Positions 8,893-19,111 are shown, counted from the stretch's first letter. The stretch is 36,001 bases of DNA from Pedosphaera sp. (GCA_017853715.1 JAFMIZ010000017.1:1-36001), one strand, 5' to 3'. Made by a program: numbers and translations. The notes: generated by a model from the letters alone, not told the origin.

Positions 8893-9885
8893 TCAACTGA
8901 TTTCGCGCGCCCGGAGGCAGGCCACCTCGCGCCCCGTCTGAAATTCCTCCAGCGGCGGCGTCACCCGTGAACAGTCGGCGTTGGCGTCCGGGCATCGTGG
9001 ATGAAAAGCGCAGCCCGAGGGCGGCCGCAACGGGGAGGGCGGATCACCGGAGAGAATGATTCGCTGGCGCTTCTTTTCCCGTTCCGGGTCGGGAATGGCA
9101 ACGGCACTGATCAAGGCTTTGGTGTAGGGATGGAGCGGCTTCTCAAACACCCCGGCCGCCGGCCCCGATTCCACAATCTTGCCCAGGTACATCACCGCGA
9201 TGCGGTCGGAGATGTGTTTCACCACCGACAAGTCGTGCGAAATGAAGATGAGCGTGAGCCGCATCTCGCGGGACAGCCCGGCCAGCAGGTTGATGATCTG
9301 CGCCTGAATGGAAACGTCCAGTGCGCTGACCGGTTCGTCCGCCACGATCAACTTCGGTTCGACCGCGAGAGCCCGGGCGATGGCGATGCGTTGGCGCTGG
9401 CCACCCGAGAACTCATGCGGATATTTTTTCACGAAGCGCCGCGACAGGCCGACCTTCTCCATCAAGGCCGCCACGCGCGCGGGCATTTCTGCGCTGGGAA
9501 CCTGTTTGTGCGCGCCAATCGCTTCCGCCAGGGTGTCGAACACCGTCATGCGCGGATTCAGCGAGGCATAGGGGTCCTGAAAAACCATCTGAAAATCTGC
9601 CCTGGCCTCGCGCAGCGCACCGCCGCGCAGCTCCGCCAGATTCTTCCCGGCCAGAATCACCGCGCCTTCCGTGGGCGGAAGCAGTTGCAGGATGGTGCGT
9701 CCCAGCGTGGACTTGCCGCAGCCCGATTCACCCACCAAGCCGAGCACTTCGCCGCGCTGCAAACGCAAGGACACGCCGTCCACGGCCCGGACGGTGCCCA
9801 CGCGATGCCGGAACAGAATACCGTGCTCCACGGGGAAGTGGGTCCTCACCTCCTTCAATTCGAGGAATGGTTCAGACATGGGCAC
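8893..9885 (-). CDS. Oligopeptide/dipeptide ABC transporter ATP-binding protein (OppF/DppF-like)
   Basis: Walker A GESGCGKSTLGR, LSGGQRQRIAIARAL-type signature (FSGGQRQRIAIARAL), Walker B LIVADEPVSALDVS, C-terminal oligopeptide region CAFHPRCPDANADC. Confidence 0.95.
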   Translation of the reverse strand: MPMSEPFLELKEVRTHFPVEHGILFRHRVGTVRAVDGVSLRLQRGEVLGLVGESGCGKSTLGRTILQLLPPTEGAVILAGKNLAELRGGALREARADFQMVFQDPYASLNPRMTVFDTLAEAIGAHKQVPSAEMPARVAALMEKVGLSRRFVKKYPHEFSGGQRQRIAIARALAVEPKLIVADEPVSALDVSIQAQIINLLAGLSREMRLTLIFISHDLSVVKHISDRIAVMYLGKIVESGPAAGVFEKPLHPYTKALISAVAIPDPEREKKRQRIILSGDPPSPLRPPSGCAFHPRCPDANADCSRVTPPLEEFQTGREVACLRAREIS

Positions 9886-10870
9886 CTTCCCACTGTAATT
9901 GTTTCTCCTGCACGCGCAGGCAGGCGGAGCGATGACCGGGTTCGACTTCCTTCAATGGCACCTCGCGCACACGGCAGGCTTCGACGGCAAACTCACAGCG
10001 TGGTGCGAACGCACACCCCTGAACCGGGCGCGACATGTCCGGCGGCATTCCTGAAATGGTGTAGAGCGCCGCGCCCTTGGGTTGCAGCGCGGGAATGGAT
10101 TTCTGCAGCGCACGATTGTAGGGATGCCGTGGGGAGCGGAACAGATGTTCTGTGCGCGCACTTTCCACAATGCGGCCCGCATACATCACCTGCACGCGGT
10201 CACAAAAGCCGGAAACCACGCCGAGATCATGGGAGATGAAAATCACGGCCATGCCGAGCTGCTGCTGGCTGCGCTTGATGAGTTCCAGGATCTGCGCCTG
10301 CACGGTCACGTCCAGCGCGGTGGTGGGCTCGTCCGCGATCAGCAGGTCCGGCTTGGTGACCAGCGCCATGGCGATCATCACGCGCTGCCGCATGCCGCCG
10401 GAAAACTCGTGCGGATAACTGCGAATGCGATGAGCGGCATCCGGCACGCCGACCAGCTCGAGCATTTCAATCGCGCGCTTCACGGCTTCATCCCGCCTGG
10501 CAAGTTTGTGGGTCAACAGCGGCTCGATGAGCTGATCCAGGATGCGCATGAATGGATTCAGCGATGTCATCGGGTCTTGGAAAATCATCGCCACGCGGCG
10601 TCCGCGAATGACGTTCAACTCTCGGGCTGAACATGCCAGCAGATCGGTTTTGCCATCAAACATCGCGGTTCCGCTTTCAATCCGGCCGGGAGGTTGGGGC
10701 ACCAGGCCCATCAACGAATGGCAGGTGACGGATTTGCCGGAGCCGGATTCGCCCACAATTCCAAGTGTCTCGCCGCGTTCCAGCGAGAACGAGACGCCAT
10801 TCACCGCCCGCACAATGCCGTTGCGCGTATGAAAGCTGGTCTGGAGGTCATTGACTTCGAGCAGTGGCAT
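9872..10870 (-). CDS. Oligopeptide/dipeptide ABC transporter ATP-binding protein (OppD/DppD-like)
   Basis: [62 protein letters not shown]. Confidence 0.95.
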   Translation of the reverse strand: MPLLEVNDLQTSFHTRNGIVRAVNGVSFSLERGETLGIVGESGSGKSVTCHSLMGLVPQPPGRIESGTAMFDGKTDLLACSARELNVIRGRRVAMIFQDPMTSLNPFMRILDQLIEPLLTHKLARRDEAVKRAIEMLELVGVPDAAHRIRSYPHEFSGGMRQRVMIAMALVTKPDLLIADEPTTALDVTVQAQILELIKRSQQQLGMAVIFISHDLGVVSGFCDRVQVMYAGRIVESARTEHLFRSPRHPYNRALQKSIPALQPKGAALYTISGMPPDMSRPVQGCAFAPRCEFAVEACRVREVPLKEVEPGHRSACLRVQEKQLQWEGAHV

Positions 10871-11779
10871 TTAATCCTTTGAAGCGCGGACATCGAGGGC
10901 ATCGCGCAAGCCGTCGCCAACAAAGTTGAGAGAGAACAGGGTGGATGAAAAGGCCAGCCCCGGAAAAATGAGCAACCACGGAAACTCTTCCATGCTGCGT
11001 GCGCCCTCACTGATCAGCGTGCCCCACGAACTCATCGGCGGCTGCACGCCAAAGCCGAGGAAGCTGAGGAACGCCTCGGTCAACATCACGCGCGGGACGA
11101 TCAACGTGCCGTAGATGATGACGATGCCGAGCACATTGGGAATCATGTGGCGCAGGATGATACGGCGCCTGCGCAATCCCAGCGCCTGAGCGGCCTCGAT
11201 GAACTCCTGCTTCTTGAGCGACAGGACTTGTCCACGAACAATGCGGGACATGTCGAGCCATTCCACGGCGCCAATGGCCAGGAACAGCAGATAGATGTTC
11301 CTGCCGTAGATGACCATCAGAAGGATCACGAAGATGATGAATGGCAGCGAAAAGAGGATGTCCACGATACGCATCATCAGCACATCCACGCGGCCCCCGA
11401 AATAGCCGGAGATGGTGCCGTAAAGCACGCCAATAACCACCGCCACCAACGTAGCCGCCAAGCCCACCGACAGCGAGATGCGTCCGCCGTAAAGAATGCG
11501 CGAAAGCAGATCACGCCCCAAATCATCCGTGCCCAGCCAGTGCTGCCCGCTCGGCGATGTGGCCCCCAACGCCAGATTCTGAGTGTCGTAGGAATGCGGG
11601 GCAATCAGGGGCGACAGGAATGAGGCCAGCGCCAGCACGAGAATGAAAACACCCCCGCCCACGGCCAGCTTGTTTTTGCGCAGCCGCAGCCACGCGTCCT
11701 GCCAAAGGGAATGTCCCGCTTCCAGCTCCTCGGCGCCGGTGATGGCAACAGGTTGAGCGGGGGCGGCCATGCTATTCAA
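10871..11779 (-). CDS. Peptide ABC transporter permease (OppC/DppC-like)
   Basis: HWLGTDDLGRDLLSRILYGGRISLSVG, EAAQALGLRRRRIILRHMIPN; multiple TM segments. Confidence 0.95.
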   Translation of the reverse strand: MNSMAAPAQPVAITGAEELEAGHSLWQDAWLRLRKNKLAVGGGVFILVLALASFLSPLIAPHSYDTQNLALGATSPSGQHWLGTDDLGRDLLSRILYGGRISLSVGLAATLVAVVIGVLYGTISGYFGGRVDVLMMRIVDILFSLPFIIFVILLMVIYGRNIYLLFLAIGAVEWLDMSRIVRGQVLSLKKQEFIEAAQALGLRRRRIILRHMIPNVLGIVIIYGTLIVPRVMLTEAFLSFLGFGVQPPMSSWGTLISEGARSMEEFPWLLIFPGLAFSSTLFSLNFVGDGLRDALDVRASKD

Positions 11780-12689
11780 AGCGGAGTTTCGGGTTAAGCC
11801 ACACTTGCACGATGTCCACGAGCAGGTTCATCAAGATGATCAGGGTGGCGTAGAACAGCACGGTGCCCATCACCATGGTGTAATCGCGATTGAAGCCGGC
11901 CATGACGAAGAAGCGGCCCAAGCCCGGAATGTGGAAAATGGTTTCAACCACCAAGGAGCCAGTCACCAAACCCGCAATCGCGGGACCGATGAACGTCACC
12001 ACCGACAGCAATCCGCCACGCAGGGAATGGCGCCAGATGATCCGCCATTTCGAGACACCCTTGGCCCGCGCCGTGCGGATGTAATCTTGGTTGAACACCT
12101 CCAGCATGCCGGCCCGGGAAAGGCGCGCCACGTAAGCGGTGTAATAAAGCCCCAGCGTGATGGCAGGCAACACCCGGTCGCTTGCAAAATCCCAACCGGA
12201 CGGGTTGAACCAGCCGAGCATGATGCCAAAAACCATGATCAGCAGCGGCCCGGTGACGAACGTCGGAAGGCAGATGCCCAGCGTGGCAAACATCATTGGC
12301 ACGTAGTCGGTGACGGTGTTCTTGCGCAGCGAGGCGACGATGCCGGCGAGGGTCCCCACGGTGAGGGCAATGGCCAGTGCGTAGCAGCCCAGTTCCAGCG
12401 AAACCGGAAATGCGCTCCACAACAATTCCCCCACTGACCATCCGGCATATTTGAAGGAAGGCCCCAAGTCACCGCGCACCAGCTGGCCGAGATAGTTGAA
12501 ATACTGCTCATGCACCGGCTGGTTGAGACCATACTGCGCCTCCAACTGCGCCTTGATCTCCGGCGTGGTGGCCTTGTCGGTATCGAACGGGCCGCCGGGC
12601 GCCAGCTTCATCATGAAGAACGTCAGGGTGGCCACGATCAAAAGCACGGGGATCGTTTCCAGCAATCGTTTTGCGATGAAGCGCAACAT
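11772..12689 (-). CDS. Peptide ABC transporter permease (OppB/DppB-like)
   Basis: MLRFIAKRLLETIPVLLIVATLTFFMMKLAPGGPFD...DYIRTARAKGVSKWRIIWRHSLR. Confidence 0.95.
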   Translation of the reverse strand: MLRFIAKRLLETIPVLLIVATLTFFMMKLAPGGPFDTDKATTPEIKAQLEAQYGLNQPVHEQYFNYLGQLVRGDLGPSFKYAGWSVGELLWSAFPVSLELGCYALAIALTVGTLAGIVASLRKNTVTDYVPMMFATLGICLPTFVTGPLLIMVFGIMLGWFNPSGWDFASDRVLPAITLGLYYTAYVARLSRAGMLEVFNQDYIRTARAKGVSKWRIIWRHSLRGGLLSVVTFIGPAIAGLVTGSLVVETIFHIPGLGRFFVMAGFNRDYTMVMGTVLFYATLIILMNLLVDIVQVWLNPKLRFE

Positions 12690-12692
12690 GGC

Positions 12693-14348
12693 TCAATGAC
12701 CCGTCCCCGCAGTGGCGCTGGCTTTGGTGCCCCCCGGGGAATCCTCCAGGTAAACGTATTTGTAGGGATGGCTGTCCAGAATGTTCGGATGCCAGCCCTT
12801 GGCCTCTGGCCGCCGCAGATTCACGCGGGTGTAGAAATAAATCGGGATGACCGGCATCTCATCAAGCAGCAACGCCTCGGCGCGCTGGAAGATTTCCATT
12901 CGCTTCGCCGGATGCGCTTCGCGTGAGGCGGCCGCGATCAAGCCGTCATATTCCGCGTTGGACCAACCGGTGTCGTTGTTGCCGCCACCGGTCAGGAACA
13001 TGTCGAGGAACGAATTCGGGTCCACATAATCCGCAATCCAGGCCGCGCGGCAGATTTGGTAGTTCAGCGCGTGTTGCGAATCGAGATAGACCTTCCACTC
13101 CTGGTTCACCAATTGGACCTCGACGCCGAGGTTGACCTTCCACATCTGCTGGATGGCTTCCGCAATCGCGCGATGCGCCTCCGACGTGTTGAACAGCAAC
13201 TCCACTTTGGGGAATCCCTTGCCCTCGGGATATCCTGCCTCGGCGAGCAATTTCCTGGCGGCAGCGAGATCACCGCTGACCTTCGCGCGCGAATAATAGC
13301 CCGCCGTGCCGGGCGGAGTGAAATGATAGGCGGGCCTCTGTCCGCCACGCGCAACCTTCTCGACGAGCGCTGTGCGATCCATGGCCGCTGACAGCGCTTG
13401 CCGCACACGCTTGTCGTTGAGCGGCGGCTTGGTGACGTTAAGGCGGTAGAAATAAACACCGAGATAGGGGTCAACCCGCAGCACCTCAGGCTGACGGTTC
13501 CGATAAACTTCTATCTTCGACAAAGGCAGGGTCTCGGTGACGTGGAGTTGGCCGGAACGAAACGCGCGTTCCTCGGTGTCCGCACTGTCGATGGGGTAAA
13601 ACCGGATTTCGTTCAACCGCACGGTGTCGCGGCCCCAGTAGGTGGGGCTTTTCTTGGCGACAATCACCGTGTTGACCCTCCATTCATCCAGCACGAATGG
13701 CCCGTTGCCGACGTGGTGACCGGGCCGGGTCCACTTGTTGCCGCGCACGTAGGGCAGGCCGTGTTTGCGCACCGTGGGCAGGTGAACGGGAAACCATGAA
13801 GTGTGGTTCAGCAACGACAGAAAATACGGCGTCGGGCTGGCGAGCCTGATTTGAAAGGTGTGATCGCCGAGGACCTTGTAACCAACTTGATCGAAGTCGG
13901 TGATCCTCCCCTGGTTGAACGCCTCCGCATTGGTCACCACGAAATGCATGTAGGCATACTCTGAAGCGAGGGTCGGCGTCAGGATGCGCCGGTAGGATTC
14001 CCAGAAGTCCTGCGCGGTCACGGGATCACCATTGGACCATTTCGCGTCTTTGCGCAGGTGAAAGGTGTACACGCGCCCGTCCTCCGAAACATCCCAACGC
14101 TCGGCCACGCCCGGGACCGGATGCAAATCCACCGGGTCCTCGGTCACCAAACCTTCGAGGAAAGCCATGATCGTGTGGTGCTCGGTGACGCCGGTGACAA
14201 TTTGCGGGTCGAGTTCAGCCGGCTCCGCGCCGTTGCCCTTGAAGAGGATCTGCTCGCGGTTGCCATACTCAACGCGGGTTTCACGCCTGCCGCAGCCCGC
14301 GTGAAGAGTCAACGCGAGCAGGCAGAGGGCGTAACACAACCGTTGCAT
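12693..14348 (-). CDS. Peptide ABC transporter substrate-binding lipoprotein (OppA-like, SBP family 5)
   Basis: Lipobox (LTLHAGC), AEPAELDPQIVTGVTEHHTIMAFLEGLVTEDP, WSNGDPVTAQDFWESYRRILTP, DKRVRQALSAAMDR. Confidence 0.94.
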   Translation of the reverse strand: MQRLCYALCLLALTLHAGCGRRETRVEYGNREQILFKGNGAEPAELDPQIVTGVTEHHTIMAFLEGLVTEDPVDLHPVPGVAERWDVSEDGRVYTFHLRKDAKWSNGDPVTAQDFWESYRRILTPTLASEYAYMHFVVTNAEAFNQGRITDFDQVGYKVLGDHTFQIRLASPTPYFLSLLNHTSWFPVHLPTVRKHGLPYVRGNKWTRPGHHVGNGPFVLDEWRVNTVIVAKKSPTYWGRDTVRLNEIRFYPIDSADTEERAFRSGQLHVTETLPLSKIEVYRNRQPEVLRVDPYLGVYFYRLNVTKPPLNDKRVRQALSAAMDRTALVEKVARGGQRPAYHFTPPGTAGYYSRAKVSGDLAAARKLLAEAGYPEGKGFPKVELLFNTSEAHRAIAEAIQQMWKVNLGVEVQLVNQEWKVYLDSQHALNYQICRAAWIADYVDPNSFLDMFLTGGGNNDTGWSNAEYDGLIAAASREAHPAKRMEIFQRAEALLLDEMPVIPIYFYTRVNLRRPEAKGWHPNILDSHPYKYVYLEDSPGGTKASATAGTGH

Positions 14349-14443
14349 GGCGCGCCAGTGTCCTTTTTTCCCCGCTGGTGTCAAAGGTGGAGGAGCCTTG
14401 AGCCGAAGAAATCTGCTGCCGTGAAGGCATCCAGAGGTTCTGG

Positions 14444-15562
14444 TCATGACAGCTTGGTGCGGAATCGCGCCGCGGCCATGGCAAAGACGCCCACACCCAT
14501 CCCGGCAAGGATGACGTAGTAATGCCAATAGTCTGCAATGGTCGCCCCGCGCAGCATCGTTGCCCGCATCAGCTCAATGAAGTAGGTCGCCGGTATGACC
14601 GTGCTGATCCAGTAGAAAAATTGCGGCATCGTCTCCCGCGGAAACAGAAAGCCCGAAAAGAACACCGACGGCAGAATCAAGGCCATCGTCATCTGCAGCG
14701 CCTGCATGTGATTCTGTGCCCGGGTGGAAATCAGCAGGCCGATGCTCAGCAATGCGAACACGAACAGGAACGTTGCCAGGAAGAGTGCGGAGAGGTCGCC
14801 GCGAATGGGAATCTGAAACACCCAGCGTGCCACGAGGAAGATCAGCGTGGCCATCGTCATGGACATCAGCAGATACGGCGTGAGTTTCCCGAGCATCAGT
14901 CCGGAGCGCGACAAAGGTGCGACCAGCAGGTTTTCCAGCGTGCCTTTCTCTCGTTCACGCACCAGCGCCAGCGCCGTGGCGAAGACGGTGGCGATCTGCA
15001 GCGCCAGTCCCATCACGCCCGGCACGAAGAAGTTCGCGCTTTTCATCGAGGGATTGTAGAGCACCTGCGGCCGCACCTCGACCGGTTGCTCGCGTTGACC
15101 GGTGGCTGCGCCGAGCATGACCAACGACTCACGCATGGCAATGCCCATGGACGTTTGGAGCGCCTGTAATGCAATGGTTGAGCTGGAGCCGTCGATCAGC
15201 ACCTGCACCTGGGCGTTGCGCCCGGCGCGCAGGTTGCGCGTGAAGTCCGGCGGAATTTGCAACCCAACGTAAGCTTTGCCCTGGCGGATCGCGGCCTCCA
15301 AATCCCCCACGCTCCGCACCTCGCCGATGATGCGGAAGGAACCGGTATTCGCAAACTTCTCCACCAACTGGCGGCTTTCGACGGTGCGATCTTCATTCAA
15401 CAGCACCGTCGCCATGTGCTTCACGTCATTGTCCAGCGCGTAGCCAAACGCGATGATCTGTACGACTGGGGGGAAGAACATGAAGAACAGGGTCGTCGGA
15501 TCACGAAACATCGTCGTGAATTCCTTGAGGAGAATCGCCGTGTAGCCGCGGAACAATTTCAT
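14444..15562 (-). CDS. ABC-2 type transporter permease (YbhR/YhhJ-like)
   Basis: ILLKEFTTMFRDPTTLFFMFFPPVVQIIAFGYALDNDVKHM..., VREREKGTLENLLVAPLSRSGLMLGKLTPY. Confidence 0.92.
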   Translation of the reverse strand: MKLFRGYTAILLKEFTTMFRDPTTLFFMFFPPVVQIIAFGYALDNDVKHMATVLLNEDRTVESRQLVEKFANTGSFRIIGEVRSVGDLEAAIRQGKAYVGLQIPPDFTRNLRAGRNAQVQVLIDGSSSTIALQALQTSMGIAMRESLVMLGAATGQREQPVEVRPQVLYNPSMKSANFFVPGVMGLALQIATVFATALALVREREKGTLENLLVAPLSRSGLMLGKLTPYLLMSMTMATLIFLVARWVFQIPIRGDLSALFLATFLFVFALLSIGLLISTRAQNHMQALQMTMALILPSVFFSGFLFPRETMPQFFYWISTVIPATYFIELMRATMLRGATIADYWHYYVILAGMGVGVFAMAAARFRTKLS

Positions 15563-16512
15563 GGGCGGACGCCCTCCAGCTGCTCCGCCGTCAGCGTCAC
15601 AAACACATCCTCCAACGACGGTGCAATGGGTCGGATGTCCGCCTGTTGGATGCTCACCTTGGCAAGCTGCTCATGAATCTGCTGCTCCGTGATGCGCTGC
15701 TCGACCAATAAATGCATGGATTGGCCAAACACCGTCGCGCTGCGCACCCCCGGCAGCCGGCGCACCGCCTGCAGACCCACCGTGACGTGATCACACGTAA
15801 CATCAAGGCGCCGCGCTCCTGCTGGATTCACTTCCGGCAACTGTTTCAAGTGATCCGGCTCCCCGCAGACGATGAGCTTGGAAAGATAGATATAACCAAC
15901 GTGCGAGCAGCGCTCGGCTTCGTCCATGTAATGGGTGGTGACAAACAGCGTGATGCCCTGGCTGGAGAACTCGAACAACAAATCCCACAGCTCCCGTCGC
16001 GCCACCGGATCGATGCCCGCCGTCGGTTCGTCGAGAAACAGCACGGCCGGCTTGTGCATCAAGCAGCACGCCATCGCGAGCCGTTGACGCCATCCGCCGG
16101 AGAGCAGCGCTGCCCGGCGCCCGACATACGGCGCGAGATGGGTCAGGGAGATCAATTCATCCATGCGCTGCCGCAGCGTTTCCCCCTTGATTCCGTAGAG
16201 GCGGCCGTAAAACAAAAGGTTCTCCGTCACGGTCAGTTCGTCGTAGAGCGAGAACTTCTGGGACATGTAACCGATGGTGCCCTTGAGCTGGTCGGAGTCC
16301 GCCACCACATCGTGTCCGCCGATGCTTGCCTTGCCTCCGCTGGGCGACAGGATGCCGCACAACATCCGGATCACCGTGGATTTGCCGGAACCGTTCGGCC
16401 CGAGAAACCCAAAGATTGCGCCCTTGCCCACCGAAAAGCTCGCGCCATCCACGGCCGTGAAGTTGCCGAATCGCTTGGTGAGGTTTTGGACTTCGATCAT
16501 GAGTGCGGTCAC
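15559..16512 (-). CDS. ABC transporter ATP-binding protein (drug/ABC-2 exporter family)
   Basis: GFLGPNGSGKSTVIRMLCGILSPSGG, LSGGWRQRLAMACCLMHKPAVLFLDEPTAGIDPVARRELW. Confidence 0.94.
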   Translation of the reverse strand: MTALMIEVQNLTKRFGNFTAVDGASFSVGKGAIFGFLGPNGSGKSTVIRMLCGILSPSGGKASIGGHDVVADSDQLKGTIGYMSQKFSLYDELTVTENLLFYGRLYGIKGETLRQRMDELISLTHLAPYVGRRAALLSGGWRQRLAMACCLMHKPAVLFLDEPTAGIDPVARRELWDLLFEFSSQGITLFVTTHYMDEAERCSHVGYIYLSKLIVCGEPDHLKQLPEVNPAGARRLDVTCDHVTVGLQAVRRLPGVRSATVFGQSMHLLVEQRITEQQIHEQLAKVSIQQADIRPIAPSLEDVFVTLTAEQLEGVRP

Positions 16513-17432
16513 CTACCGAACGTTACATCCGCCGCCATGCCGGCGCGGAGGTCGCCGTCCGTATTATCCAGGCGGACTTTGACGCCGAAGACTTGTTTCA
16601 CCCGTTCTTCGGTGGTTTGCACGTTTCGCGGGGTAAACTCGGCGGCGCGGGCGATTTGCTCGATGGTGCCCTTGAAACTGCGGTTGGCAAAAGCATCCAC
16701 GCGAACGGTGGCGCTATCGCCCAGCTTCACGTGGCCCAGCATGGGTTCCGGAATGAAGACGCGCACCCACAGATGATCCGTCAGCAGCAATGTCGCTACC
16801 TCACGGTTGGGCGCGACCACGTCTCCCACTTTGACGCTCATGGTTTCGAGGACGGAGTTAGTGGGAGCAACGAGGTTGAGTTCTGCGAGGTGGGCTTCCA
16901 ATTCAGCAAGTTGCGCCCGCGCGCCGGCAATGCGTTCGGGGCGGGTGCCGATGACAAGTAAGTTGTAACGACTCTTAGCCGAGGCGGCGGCCCTTTCCAG
17001 AGTATCGAGGGAAGCGCGCGCACGGTCACGCTCGGTGGCTGAGACGGCCCGGTCAGTGAACAGCTCATCGGCTCGCTTGGCCTCCACGCGGGCAAGGTCC
17101 AGTTGCGCCACCTGAGCTTCCCATTCGGCTTTGGCGGCGTCGATTTCGCCGGGGCGAGGGCCTGCTTCAAGTTCGGCCAACTGTGCGGCCATGACCTCGC
17201 GTCGGGCGACGAGTTCAGGCGCCTCCAAAATGACAATGCATTGTCGATTTGTCAGGGCCTCGCCTTCGTTGGCCAGCAAAGCGCCCACGCGTCCGCCGGA
17301 GCGGGGGGCGAGGCGGACTTCGTCCACTTCGATGGTGCCAGAAAAGCTGGAAGGGTTGGCCGGGGGGTGGCAGGACGTGGCCAAGGTAACAAGCCCCAAG
17401 GCGCCCACGAAAAGGAAGAATGAATTCTTCAC
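16509..17432 (-). CDS. HlyD-family membrane-fusion lipoprotein
   Basis: Lipobox LATSC; GTIEVDEVRLAPRSGGRVGALLANEGEAL, coiled-coil hairpin, LVAPTNSVLETMSVKVGDVVAPN; overlaps the ABC ATPase start by 4 nt. Confidence 0.9.
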   Translation of the reverse strand: MKNSFFLFVGALGLVTLATSCHPPANPSSFSGTIEVDEVRLAPRSGGRVGALLANEGEALTNRQCIVILEAPELVARREVMAAQLAELEAGPRPGEIDAAKAEWEAQVAQLDLARVEAKRADELFTDRAVSATERDRARASLDTLERAAASAKSRYNLLVIGTRPERIAGARAQLAELEAHLAELNLVAPTNSVLETMSVKVGDVVAPNREVATLLLTDHLWVRVFIPEPMLGHVKLGDSATVRVDAFANRSFKGTIEQIARAAEFTPRNVQTTEERVKQVFGVKVRLDNTDGDLRAGMAADVTFGR

Positions 17433-17473
17433 GAGGCATCACCCTAGCAACCCGCCGGGTTGGATTCAATCAG

Positions 17474-17508
17474 GCAGAAAAAAACCGCGCCCGGTGAAGG
17501 CGCGGTTG
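17474..17508 (-). terminator. Rho-independent terminator of the cox operon
   Basis: Minus strand AACCGCGCC-TTCACCG-GGCGCGGTT followed by TTTTTCTG, immediately downstream of coxB stop (17526). Confidence 0.88.
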
Positions 17509-17525
17509 AGAGAGTCGTTCGAGGG

Positions 17526-18296
17526 CTACTCGAAATTCAGAGTGGCGCCCGACTTGGAGGCTTGCCACCTCTTGAAGTCTTCCTGGCTTTCGACCACGAG
17601 GCGGCCACCAGCCATCTGCGCATGACCACCGCCGCAGAGCTGGGCGCAAAAGATTTGGAACGTGCCGGTCTTGTTGGGCACGAACCACAGGGGGATCCGC
17701 ATGCCGGGGATGGCGTCTTGGGTGGCGCGCATTTCGCGGACACGGAACGAATGGATCACGTCCTTGGAGCTGACGTAACACAGCACGGGCTTGTCCACGG
17801 GGACATGGATTTCATTCAGCACCTGAACGTCGTCCTTGCCGGCGGTATCCGCGGGATCGATGCCGAACAGGTTATCGTTGTTCACGAATTCCATGTCCTG
17901 TGCGCCGAACTTTCCGTCCGGTCCGCCATAGCGGGCATTCCAAGCAAATTGCTGCGCTACGACTTGGATCACTGTGGAGTCGCTTTCCTTGGGGAGTTTG
18001 CCGACGACTTCACCCCACAACGGCACGGCGAGGAACAAAAGCAGGATCGTCTCAAACCCAACCACCGCCAGTTCAATGTAGGTGGAGAAGTGATTGCGCA
18101 CGCCAAAGTAGTTGGCTTTTTTGGTGCGGCGGGCATTGAACTTGTAGAGCGTGTAAACGAAATACACCAGCCAGCCGAAGAACAGCGCGATCATCAGCCA
18201 GTGGATGTAAACGATGAACTCGTCCACCTTGTGCCCGTGGGTGGAGGCCACTTCTGGCAGGCCGAGTATTTTGTAGAAGAATTCCATCATGGTCAA
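17526..18296 (-). CDS. coxB: Cytochrome c oxidase subunit II (CuA)
   Basis: Two TM helices, VVAQQFAWNARYGG, SSKDVIHSFRVREMRATQDAIPGMRIPLWF, CuA motif FCAQLCGGGHAQM. Confidence 0.95.
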   Translation of the reverse strand: MTMMEFFYKILGLPEVASTHGHKVDEFIVYIHWLMIALFFGWLVYFVYTLYKFNARRTKKANYFGVRNHFSTYIELAVVGFETILLLFLAVPLWGEVVGKLPKESDSTVIQVVAQQFAWNARYGGPDGKFGAQDMEFVNNDNLFGIDPADTAGKDDVQVLNEIHVPVDKPVLCYVSSKDVIHSFRVREMRATQDAIPGMRIPLWFVPNKTGTFQIFCAQLCGGGHAQMAGGRLVVESQEDFKRWQASKSGATLNFE

Positions 18297-18299
18297 AAA

Positions 18300-18551
18300 T
18301 CAGTTGGCGTTGGGAACGGTCTGGGATTGCGCCTGCACACGCGCGGCGCGGCGAAGGATAAACACAAAGAAAGCACTCACGCCCAACAGGATCAGGCCGA
18401 TGAAGCCGAGCAGCACGAAGATGCCGTTGTTCATGCCTTGGGCGAGGGCGGAGTCCGATTTGCCATAGCACGCCGAGCAGGCCAGCGCGGTCGGAGCAGA
18501 ATGCAGGAGCAACGCTGCCAGAAACAGGGTGAGCAGGTTACGCAGCTTCAT
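18300..18551 (-). CDS. Small exported/membrane protein with CxxC motif, unknown function
   Basis: 83 aa: signal peptide, ACSACYGKSDSALAQGMNNGI, one C-terminal TM; sits between coxB and the other cox genes with near-contiguous spacing. Confidence 0.75.
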   Translation of the reverse strand: MKLRNLLTLFLAALLLHSAPTALACSACYGKSDSALAQGMNNGIFVLLGFIGLILLGVSAFFVFILRRAARVQAQSQTVPNAN

Positions 18552-18757
18552 AGGTAGCTCAGGCCTTTCGTCTTCTTGATGAAGCTGCGACCGTAAATCA
18601 TGAGGCCCACAGAGATCACCAAGGAGCCGATGCCGAACCAGAGCTGCCAGGCTTCCGGCGTGGGCGAGGAATAGGTCTTCAACGCCCAGATGCCACAACC
18701 CAGCGTCATCAGGCTCGCGAGCGAGACGAAAAAGATGTGAAAGGCTTTCAGGGACAT
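18548..18757 (-). CDS. Small two-TM membrane protein, unknown function
   Basis: 69 aa hydrophobic ORF overlapping the next gene by 4 nt (ATGA-type coupling) inside the cox operon. Confidence 0.7.
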   Translation of the reverse strand: MSLKAFHIFFVSLASLMTLGCGIWALKTYSSPTPEAWQLWFGIGSLVISVGLMIYGRSFIKKTKGLSYL

Positions 18758-18759
18758 AA

Positions 18760-19107
18760 TCAGTGAGGAGTGGATTGTTCAGCGACCGGTTTGGTCACGT
18801 GTTGTGTCCGGGCGCGGTCCGGCACTTCGCCGTAGGCCCAGAGGATGAGAAACATCAGGAACACCAGAAAGAACCCGGTGAACCCGAGCACGGAATAGAT
18901 GAGCTTCTTTTCCGAGAACAGATGCATCATGAACCCCAGCACCAACGCCGCCTGCACCGCAATGACTACAAGCGAGAGGCCGATGTTGATGCGATGGTTG
19001 CCGAAATCCATCAAGGAAATGCCGACTACCAGCAGAGCTGCGACGGCGATGGTAACGGACACCATCACGTAACGGCGCACATTCAAGTCAACGGTGGAGT
19101 CACTCAT
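18760..19107 (-). CDS. Cytochrome c oxidase subunit IV-like (caa3/COX4 prokaryotic type)
   Basis: Three TM segments, VVIAVQAALVLGFMMHLFSEKKLIYSVLGFTGFFLVFLMFLI; follows subunit III. Confidence 0.85.
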   Translation of the reverse strand: MSDSTVDLNVRRYVMVSVTIAVAALLVVGISLMDFGNHRINIGLSLVVIAVQAALVLGFMMHLFSEKKLIYSVLGFTGFFLVFLMFLILWAYGEVPDRARTQHVTKPVAEQSTPH

Positions 19108-19111
19108 AAGC

